Positions 55,121-64,000 of a stretch of 64,000 nucleotides of DNA are shown here, piece after piece. The notes under the pieces are model-generated. The model made no database searches, was not told where the DNA came from, and saw only the letters and a list, made by a program, of their open reading frames with translations. The stretch lies in contig JAUKNK010000326.1 of assembly GCA_030765055.1 (NCBI GenBank), forward strand, positions 248,001 to 312,000. The letters are read 5' to 3'. Source of the DNA: Mantis religiosa. Taxonomy: Eukaryota; Arthropoda; Insecta; Mantodea; Mantidae. Within the stretch, counting starts at the first letter, position 1, and each line of letters opens with the position of its first letter. The position numbers were made by a program, and so were the translations under genes.

Positions 55121-56329
55121 CCTTCCTATTAGATGTAATTTGTTAGAAATTAATAAGGACCTAACATTTATCGAAGTTTTATTTTCCTGTGATCTACAAC
55201 GCTGTCTAACGGAATAAACCGGAACTAAAAACACACAAATTGTATGTGACTGCATGACTCACAACCAATATTTCGAATAAACAAGAAGCAGCCGCTACAT
55301 AACCATATATTTTCCAAGAATGCAATCTTACCAACCTGGGGAAACTATCCTCTACAGCAACAAAGTAGTGGGGGTACCTTTTTATTTTCTGTAAAGAATT
55401 TCTAATGACATTATCAAAATAACATATGTCTGATATATTTACTTAATTCCAAAATATATCTCTTGGATTTTCTGGTCAAGACCTAGAAGTCCTAATTATT
55501 CTCAATGACCTCTATTATACTTGTTAGCCGCTAGGTCACGACGTATATGCAATATCGTAGTAATCTGTGTATATTATGTTAAAACACTAAATTATATCAA
55601 TTATTTGATCTCATTATCCAACTCGAAAGTATATCTTTCAATTTTCTATTCTTTAGAAACCAAAGTTTCGTTCTCTTGTTACTCGTAATTCAGGGGAATA
55701 ACAACATACTTGAAAGACGGGATATAGCGAGCCGCTTGTTAACTAACACTTCCGACTCCTATATTACTCTTGAATATACAACGAAATATGTAATTAAAAC
55801 AGTTTGTATAAACGTTTACATAAACTTGTATCAAGTACAAAAGTAAGACTTTGTAGAAGACTGGGTTAAGAAAGTTTTGTGAGTGTAATACATTAACCTA
55901 CCCTCGTAAGTATATATTATACAGGACAAATCAATTGTTATTTCGGTTGTACAGTACAAGAAGTCTTATGGTTAACAAAGAATTTAATAGAAATCAATCC
56001 TTTTTACCGACCTCTCCTTGCCGTCCACAGATGGCTCTGTATGCAATATATAAGCGCGCAGTACGTGATTTGCAGTTATTGACTATGTTTATAGCAAATT
56101 ATAATTATAATTATTGCTCAGCTAAGCGTCGTGTTTAATTGTCTTCTGTCGAACGTGAATGAAAGATATCCAATATATCTACTTAGGGATTAGTTAGTGC
56201 ACAAAGGTTTTTCTTTGTGAAAGAAAGTATCCTAAACCTAGTATAAGCTTGAGCCCTTCAGCAGCTTTTCTTATGGGTACGTTGTCGATTCTTGTTCTAA
56301 ACTTTTGATAACTTTTATCTAATATCAGA
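55121..56329. repeat. background block S, third copy
   Basis: Shares ACACACAAATTGTATGTGAC and CAACGAAATATGTAATTAAA with the other S copies. The landmark CACAGATGGCTCTGTATGCA is at about 56030. TTTTCTTATGGGTACGTTGTC near 56266 is the shared insertion site without an insertion. Confidence 0.75.
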
Positions 56330-58589
56330 ACATGACATATTTAAAAATACATCTTTCAGATACCTTCGTAGCAAACGAATTGTTTTAAGTTGTCCAGAAT
56401 ACCGTCAGAGACTGTTCATTCAAGATGGTAAAATGTAATAGGGAGACAAAATCTTATAACAGAACAATCTAGAGCTCTTAATAATACACAAATTATGTAA
56501 ATGTTCATGGAATAAAAATTTTTATATACATTCTTTGTTGTTGGTCTATATTTACCAAAATTGATACTTAACTGAAATATTGGTCACAAATCGATTTACT
56601 CAAAAAACATTTGACCATCTCGTAAACACTTCCATGTTAACATATTCCCCTTTTCGTCTACAAGACAATTACGAATAAGTTAATGTTTATCTCGATATAG
56701 GACAGCAATAGATGTTTGTACCAGTAATCTCTACAAGGGTCTCGTAAATACTGCAGATTTTTATAATGTATACCAATTCCACTTACTCGATCTGCTTCAT
56801 CAGAAGTAGCTAGACGTACATAATATATTAGTACAATAATATGGTTTGGAGTTAAAAAGCTTTTTGTAACATTAATATTTTGTAAATGTGACATTCAAAA
56901 CACAAAATACACCAATGCTATGTACTTAATATAATTTGGTAATTATTATATTCCAGCCTACTATTCGAAATAACTTAATGGTAAACTCACTGACTCGATA
57001 GAGAGAGAGAAACTAAGAGGGAATGTACCTTTAAAACAGGCGAGTAGTAATTTTCAGCTGTTCAACTGAATACTACGATTAAAATAAATTTTTTCAATAC
57101 AAACTTTAAATTCAGGAATCTGAAAATATTTTTAAAAAAATACCTGAAAAGCGAACTACATTCGACTGGAATTTTTTTCAAAAGTTTTTAATATATCTAA
57201 AGAACTCTTTAATCAAACTACAGAATTTTAAAATTTGCTTCACATAAGAGGTATCTGTCCCTTTAATTTTGTGTAAATGTTCTCAAAAGTTTTCTTTATT
57301 CCTTATGACTTCTGCAGAACTGGTAATCTGGCAAGAGATGAACAAAGTTTTATTGAACTATGAACTCACCTCACGTTAAAACACTCAAATTATGCAACTC
57401 TTCTCTACTTGTCGATTTTTGGGATGATATTTGCTTAAACAATTGTTAATAATCAGAAGCGTACACCACTTGCTTTCTCTGTGATGGACAAAGCAGACAG
57501 AAAAATTACTGCATTCCACTGAGAAAGGGACTTCATAAATATACCGCTCTGAGTTTAACTGAATTAACTGAAGCAATTTTTATAAAACGTTCTCTCTAAA
57601 CACCACAACAGCATTCTTTAAATTATGGGAAACCTACCCACACCAAACGATAGTTTTACAAGGATGTACCTATATTTACCAACATTATGATTCCTAGAAA
57701 GTGACTATTCTGATTACAATGCAATATTTTTAAGTTATTTCCACATCTTGAATTTTCTGAGAATGTCCTCTTTACGCCCTGTGTGACCTTTATATAACTG
57801 GCAAACGCCGACATCTTACTGCTCGGAAAATGTAAATCTCCTTAAAGTAGATACTAGATTATGTCTAAGAACTTCTGTGAGGCTATTCCTGTAATTCTTT
57901 CGAATTTTGAAATAGTTGTGTTTTGTCATAGAAGGGCGTTACTAATTTCTTATATCGTGACCAAGCAAAGGGACTGGACTGATAAAGCCATGATATAGTA
58001 GCGTCTGGTGTATTCCCATATGCCAGTTCCAACTACAAGTAAACTCATCTGTTTATTTGAAAACGCACGTGCCAGTCCACGTGACTAGGAAGGTACAAAT
58101 TTCTACTATTTAATAAGCCAAGAGAGCTATATAATATTACAATAAAGTTTTAAATAACTTGACTAGTGACTCAAAATGCTGTGAAACTATTTAATTACAG
58201 CCGTGAAATCTGTCAGAATAGCACAAATCGGATAAAACAGTATCAAAATACTACTGACATGTCGCGAGGTTTTCTAAAAGGGTAAATACGGGGTCAGAAT
58301 ACGCTATACAGTATCTAAATTCTCCCCAAATCTCCAACAGATCGTACAGATATGCCCTTGTTAAGGTCTGGATTAAGGCGTAAAGGTTAGTTTGGTGTTG
58401 GGGGTTTGTACAGAAAACCTTGTCTCACAAACTTGGGAACTGAACATACTTTTGTTTTTAAGGCTTGCTGTTCTAAGACTCACGAAATCTTTAATAAAAT
58501 AGTTTCCTTTGTATTCTTTGTGTCCCAAAACGTTTCCACAGAACTACCCATAGCTCATTTTTGGGTGAAATGATACGGTACCTCTACCA
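56330..58589. repeat. block V copy (56330-56770) and AT-rich background
   Basis: 56330-56770 matches 8080-8660 and 12420-13040. The remainder, to 58589, is AT-rich with no recognised gene; a GA run lies near 57000. Confidence 0.6.
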
Positions 58590-60523
58590 ACAAATAGCTT
58601 ACTTGCAAAGGTCATGAAAACATTTAGAGTTATTTTTACAAGATCAACAATGTCCTGTAATAAAGTTTCAATTTTCATCATAACAAAATTGTAAAGAAGG
58701 AAGTCGTCTGCGTGAGGTCGCAAACGACACCCGCAATATATAAAAGATAGCAGTTATAAACGACCGATACATACAAGGATGTAACTATCCCACCTCCAGA
58801 AATTATTCTTACTTAACAAAGTTGACATTTTTGTGTAAAATGGGTCTAACAATTTGACAACAATGCCTTAGTTTAAATATATTTGCACGATTAGAGAACC
58901 ATATTTTAGGATTATCTGAAAACTGACTGTTAATTTCCCTTCATTATAGTTGACTTGTGAATTATTTAACATAACTAATAGAACTAAGATATAGACAAAG
59001 TCTTACAGCACAAAGAATACAGATGTATTTAAAATATGTAATTTATGAAAATTATAACGAAAACTTTATGGGATACCCTTAGCCACTGATTTCTATTTAA
59101 TAATCACTTTACAGCCTTAAAGTCCCAACATAAACTTGAGGTAAATAGAGAGTAGCTCTTTGTGAAAAATAGACTGAAAAGTCAACAAAATTGTAATAAA
59201 CTAAGATACACTTGTGACAATATACTACATACGATATCTTTTAGCAATCTGAATTACTCATACAATGCATTTGTTTTGGTCCACAAATAATTCAAAATGG
59301 AAACTTTTCAATGCCCGTATTGTGCTGCCGACGGATGGCTCTGCATCTAGTATGTTATCCTGAGAAGAACACTTATAAACATTTATCTGGTTTTGTAACA
59401 AAATATAATTATGCTTGTTACATATAGCTTAAATTTGATTACTGCGATATCATATTCATGAAAATTATTGAAGAATTTTGATAACAATATGACAAAAATA
59501 TTTCAAAGTAAACATATTTCGGAACATCGTTTTTGTCTTGTATCTTTTAATAATGCCTGACTTTGATATTTGATTTGCCGTATTTTAGGCTCGCTGTTTA
59601 TATACTGCGTGTCTTGATCGCTAAGGTCAGAACGTACGTTACTCTGTAGTAATATCTCGTTTGTTTTTTAACACTAACATTATAGAGATGGAAGATCTGT
59701 TAGTGTTTCCACAATCGAAATTACGAATACATGCAAAATGAGAGCTACAAATTCGAGCACCTTCCAAATATGTAAGTACACCATCTACAGGAAATGGCAG
59801 TTTTTTATGTTATGGAAAATGTCTAACTGTGTCAACAAAATACCATGTGTTTACTACATTTGCATAACCAACAAATTGTATCCTCCAAATATGTAGCTGC
59901 GGTGTCACTTACCGACTTATGTATAACACCCTATACGTACTAAATAATAAAATCAAACTATTATTACAGAAAGAATCCGATATAGTTAAAACACATAATT
60001 TGATGCAATTGTTACGTTTCCGAGATATTTTTCAATGTTCTGCTGATTTTACATCTTAACAGTTCTATGATCCGTTCTTGTGTTACTTGTAATTTAATGG
60101 TAATAACATTAAACATGTAAAGCAAGACACAGCTACCCGCTTTTAACTATTTAACTATCACTTCACTGGCGTGTAACTCGCATGTATATTCAATGGAATT
60201 TTATAAAAATATTACTGTAACACTTTATCTGAAACTTGAAGCAAATAGAAGAACAAGACTCTGTAGAAAAGTGGGTGGAGAAATCAGTGTGAGCAATACA
60301 GTAACCTACTCTTCTAAACATATCGGAGACGTTCTGTTGATAATTTTAATTTTACAGGCGGTGTGTCTTTTGGTCAAAATTAATTTTTGATCTACTGCAT
60401 TTTGCTGCCAACAGATGGCACCACGTGTAATATGTTATCGTAGGGGAAGATGCTTAGCCTCAGGTATGATGTTTCATAATAGTTTGTAATTAATTTGTTA
60501 GATATACTTTAGTTTTGAATATT
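58590..60523. repeat. background block U, second copy
   Basis: Collinear with 39700-41800, including paired landmarks at about 59332 and 60412. It is cut after GTTTTGAATATTAC by element F, and about 105 bp present at 41836-41940 are missing here. Confidence 0.8.
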
Positions 60524-60525
60524 AC

Positions 60526-61256
60526 AGACCCATAACTGCGGGAGTCCCGGAGGGCAGTGTTCTGTCTCCGTTAATCTTTGTGGCCTACGTGTCGTATTTC
60601 CCCCTAGAACCGCAGACTTTTACATGCCAATATGCCAACGACGTCGGCCGTTGGAGTGAGAAGTGGAGTGTGGCCATTAGCACCGAGAAGAGCTCCGCAC
60701 TTCCCCTGGCTAAGGTCCGAGTTGGGCGACCGGATTGGTCCCTGAGGTTGGGGCAGAGGCAGATCCCCTGCGTTCCCACTGCCAAATACCTCGGCGTCCT
60801 CCTCCATCGCGGCCTCACCTACGACCCTCACGTCCGGGTCAAAGCTGGACAAGGGCATGCAGCACTCACGCAGTTGTACCCTATACTAAAATCCACCATG
60901 CAAACGCACCTCAAGTACGCCTGTATCGGGCGATTATACCGCCCTTGATTCTGTGCGGCAGCGAAGTCTGGGGATCAGCGGCTCCGACCACTATTCGCAG
61001 ACTACAGTACGTCCAGAACAGGGCACTGCGAATGATCTACTATACTGGACGTAGATTCCCGTCCCACATCCTTCACACCTACTCCGGAGTACCGTACATT
61101 GTGGACGTGGTGCGGGAGAGATCCTGCACCATCTACAGTAAGCTAGAGTCCCATCCAAGTAACCTGGTGAATACCCTTGGCCGATACGACCACAGTGTTG
61201 CTCGCCGCCGACCAAGCTACCGGTTGCCTAAAGATGCTTTGGGCTACCAGAATTGA
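60526..61256 (+). pseudogene. element F ORF2 fragment (RT palm to C-terminus), frameshifted
   Basis: The frame begins RPITAGVPEGSVLSPLIF, RT motif with Glu in place of the usual Gln of GVPQGS. YAND replaces YADD and is followed almost at once by RWSEKWSVAISTEKS; about 30 residues normally lying between are missing, so there is an in-frame internal deletion. CVPTAKYLGVLLHRGLTYD follows. A frameshift near 60915 leads to the frame with LYRAIIPPLILCGSEVWGSA and ALRMIYYTGRRFPS, ending DALGYQN at 61256. Catalytically dead. Confidence 0.8.
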
Positions 61257-61287
61257 ACAGGGCCACTTCCCCTGACTTCAAATCCCT

Positions 61288-61305
61288 AAGCCCAGAAATG
61301 GGCTT
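61288..61305 (+). other. 3' UTR hairpin with GAAA tetraloop (element F)
   Basis: AAGCCCA (61288-61294), GAAA (61295-61298), TGGGCTT (61299-61305): a perfect 7-bp stem closed by a GNRA-type loop in RNA, about 30 bases after the ORF2 stop. It may be a structural signal of the 3' UTR; function unknown. Confidence 0.6.
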
Positions 61306-61646
61306 GGTAAGTCCTATACCTAGACATTAGTTCCTTTCCCTTTAGCCTGTCAAGCGGCTGTGCTCAGATGCCTCCCAGGCAGGCGGAAGGGCGCAGCCAG
61401 CACTGGGTGCACACCTCTGACGAGGCTAAGGACACATCAAGGCTAGATATAGCACTGCCCAAGACAAACGCCTGTGACACATGACTTTCTTTATACTGCT
61501 CAGATAAAGCCGCACAAAGTGGCTAGCTGCTGGGAAACACTCCGCCCAGGAATACCTGGACGACACGTCTCTTCTGCTGGTCTGCTGTAAAAACCTTCTG
61601 GCTATATACAGCAGCCAGCACCACACAGCATGGCATGGCATGGTTC

Positions 61647-62099
61647 TTTTATGGGTCCAATGCCAATTGCCACTTTACATTAGGTTATAATCAGAGTTTT
61701 GGTACTTTTATCCAGTTATGAATACAAACATTTATAAATAACTTTCGTTCTCAAAAATGTCAGATGATTCATACGATTTAAGCGTGTATGACATTTGTTA
61801 TGGGAGTAGATACTAGAGTTGACAAAAGCCATCTGACCCAGGTCTTCAGCATATTACATATTATCTTTGTTATATATTATCTTTTGTAAAATCTCTCTTA
61901 ATAGTTCGACCACATTACGACATTTATATTGGCATATCAACAAATTATGTTCTTGAATTCTGTAGTAGAAACCGTGAGAGCTTCATTTACAAGTATTTCA
62001 TATATTTGATTCAAATTATAAACCTGAAAAATCTTTCTAATGTTTAACATTAAATGTTTATGTTGACATGTTTCAAGAGCTTTTAATTCCCGCAAGGTG
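61647..62099. repeat. background block W after the shared insertion site
   Basis: Begins TTTTATGGGTCCAATGCC and contains AAATGTCAGATGATTCATAC, as in the other W copies. No gene is seen. Confidence 0.6.
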
Positions 62100-62900
62100 T
62101 TCAAGAAAAAGCATGTCTACAAAGTCCTCATTATTCTAAACGACTTCTATAACATTTGTTACCTGTAAGTCAAGACTTATACACAACATTTTATATTAAA
62201 TAAATGCAGATTGTGTTAAAACATTAATTTATATCAATTCTTTGATTTCATTATCGAATTCTCAGATATTTTTTCTATTCTTTAAACACCTAAGCTTCGT
62301 TCTCCTGTTACTCGTAATTCATGGCAATATCAACGAACTTGAAAGACAGGATAGAGCCAGCCACTTGTTAACTAACATTCCGGGCTCCTATATCACTCTT
62401 GTACATACGACGAAATATGTAATCAAACTGTTTGCATAGACGTTTACATAAACTTGTAGCAAGTACAAAAGCAAGACTTTGTAGAAGACTGGGTTAAGAA
62501 AGTTGTGTGAGCGTATTACATTAACCTAACCTCGTAAATATATGGTATATAGGACTGGTCATTTTAGATATATCAGCTGTACAGTACAACTAATCTTTCT
62601 GTGGACAAAGAATTGAATAGAAATCGATCATTTAACCGACCTCTCCTTGCTGTCCAGAGATGGCTCTGTATGCGATATATTATCACGCATTACAAGAAAT
62701 GTAATGGTTGGCCACATTTGACAGTAAATTATAATTGTGTTGAGTAGTTAAAGGTTTTAATTTTTTGCTTTTTCTTCGAACAGGGTAAAAAGTATCTGGT
62801 GCGTCTAGTTAGACAATAACAAAGGATGAAAAATTAGTCTCTGAGAGGAGAAGTATCCTAAACCTAGTATAAGTTTGAGCCTTTCAACTGCTTTTCTTAT
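62100..62900. repeat. background block S, fourth copy
   Basis: Shares GTAATTCATGGCAATA, GTAGAAGACTGGGTTAAGAA and the landmark CCAGAGATGGCTCTGTATGC (about 62653). TTTTCTTATGGGTACACTGTC near 62892 is another unoccupied insertion site. Confidence 0.75.
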
Positions 62901-64000
62901 GGGTACACTGTCGATTCCAAGTTTCTTGATATTTTGATACTTGTATCCAATCATAGTGAATGAAGTACTTTGAAAACCCGTAATATGAAGATGTTCATAA
63001 TGAAGAAGTTTTCTTGTGACACTCCCGGATGTAATTGTCTTTTGTTATGAAAGTAGATTGAACTTCTCCAGACATCCCGACAAAGAGATTATTCATTTAG
63101 ATATTGGTTTCTGAACAGAGTCTTCAATTGTTTAGGAGAGATAAGCACTGATATGGCGTATTCTGACCCGTTTTATTTCGCTGCTGGAAGCAACAGCAAT
63201 ATGTAGAGCAGTAGGAATCACGTTCTTGAATAGTTTCAAAAAATAAATTCGGCCTTTTAGCAACCGAAACTCAACGTGAGCTATTGCAACGAGTACTTCG
63301 TTCAAGTATCAGAAAAGTGTCCACCAGCTTACGTCGTCATACCCGCCCAGACACGTTACAGCTGTAAAAGTTGGAAAATAGTTCCACAATAAAGTTATCA
63401 GTAAACAAAAGACTGTCTCATAGTAGGACGGAATACAGGAAAAGAGATTTATTTACGTGAACATCCTGTGTACTGAAGAAGAAATATGTATTCTTTAAAC
63501 TTTGAATAGAATTTCAAACAAGTAATTCATATTAAACTAAAGGTGGGTCTGTTATTTCTATTGCAATATGCTTTCAGTAATAAAATCCTAAATTAAATAA
63601 AATCTAAAACCTTTAACGAACAAATCAATAAGACAAAATGCTCTTGTATAACTACCCTCATCAGTTAATTTGACATGGATGAGCACTGAACACAATTAGA
63701 AAACTTAAATATAAATATATCAATCTACCAATATTTTCTCAAACATTATTTGAACTCTACTAAATACAAAAAAGTAGAAAATATTGAATAAAATTCTAGA
63801 CAATGTATGTAACTCTAGATTAATGCAAGCACCCAATCAGGATAAACAACTTTCTACACGTGTAATTAACCTACAATAACATTCAGAAACGAAGGCTAAG
63901 ATATAGTAAAGTTATAAAACATATTTTAAACAAGTGAAAACAAAAACATTGGATTAATCTTGCACACTCATAAGTAATTTCGGTATCTCTTTTTAAAAAC
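62901..64000. other. AT-rich non-coding right edge
   Basis: No gene, RNA gene or named repeat recognised. Confidence 0.5.

Larger units (their letters stand above)
60524..61646 (+). mobile_element. element F: 5'-truncated Jockey-like LINE
   Basis: Consists of the second half of an RT ORF2 and a 3' UTR of about 390 bases ending in GCATG repeats (GCATGGCATGGCATGG, 61628-61643). The right flank starts TTCTTTTATGGGTCCAATG, the shared insertion site. No target duplication is seen; target DNA appears deleted on the left side. Confidence 0.8.

Overview
The window looks like repeat-dominated nuclear DNA of an arthropod, most likely an insect. It is AT-rich with long non-coding stretches. It carries Jockey-type, CR1-type and RNase H-bearing (LOA/I-type) non-LTR retrotransposons, a mariner remnant, a Ty3/Gypsy gag remnant, tRNA-derived SINEs and long microsatellites. 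I see no prokaryotic gene organisation and no complete host gene. The only host-gene candidate is one possible 111-bp internal exon (1206-1316).

Layout. 1-2436: AT-rich flank with microsatellites and the possible exon. 2437-7779: Jockey-like element A, preceded directly by the 3' tail of another copy of its own subfamily. 7780-13410: degenerate non-coding repeat blocks holding two SINE-like inserts, a mariner transposase remnant, an LTR-like repeat (X) and a 49-bp insertion of the element H family. 13423-22590: Jockey-like element E, split by a CR1-type element G (14381-18916) that ends in 128 perfect ATAC units. 22637-23686: a 46-bp minisatellite. 23687-44540: degenerate repeat blocks with a second X copy, a Gypsy gag pseudogene, LINE 3' ends and two fossil reverse transcriptases. 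44593-47213: a 3' tail (D) followed directly by an internally deleted element (C) of the same subfamily. 47908-54649: truncated Jockey-like element B, split by a full-length RNase H LINE H on the minus strand (48298-54231). 54650-64000: more repeat blocks and a truncated LINE F.

The non-LINE background is a degenerate patchwork of direct repeats. A landmark around CAGATGGC occurs 13 times, always on the plus strand, and several 0.5-2 kb blocks recur collinearly. The LINEs sit in this array, and four of them have 3' ends at nearly the same site of the repeat unit (TTTTATGGGTACATTGTC).

How the genes work. Every coding region recognised belongs to a selfish element: ORF1 nucleic-acid-binding proteins with zinc knuckles or a PHD-like finger, and ORF2 proteins with an AP endonuclease, a reverse transcriptase and, in H, RNase H. 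All carry stops or frameshifts, so no copy is intact as read. The most notable points are a probable HDV-like self-cleaving ribozyme at the exact 5' end of H, a 2A-like motif at the N-terminus of G ORF1, the tail-to-head arrangement upstream of A and C, and the shared integration site. All homology statements were made by eye.
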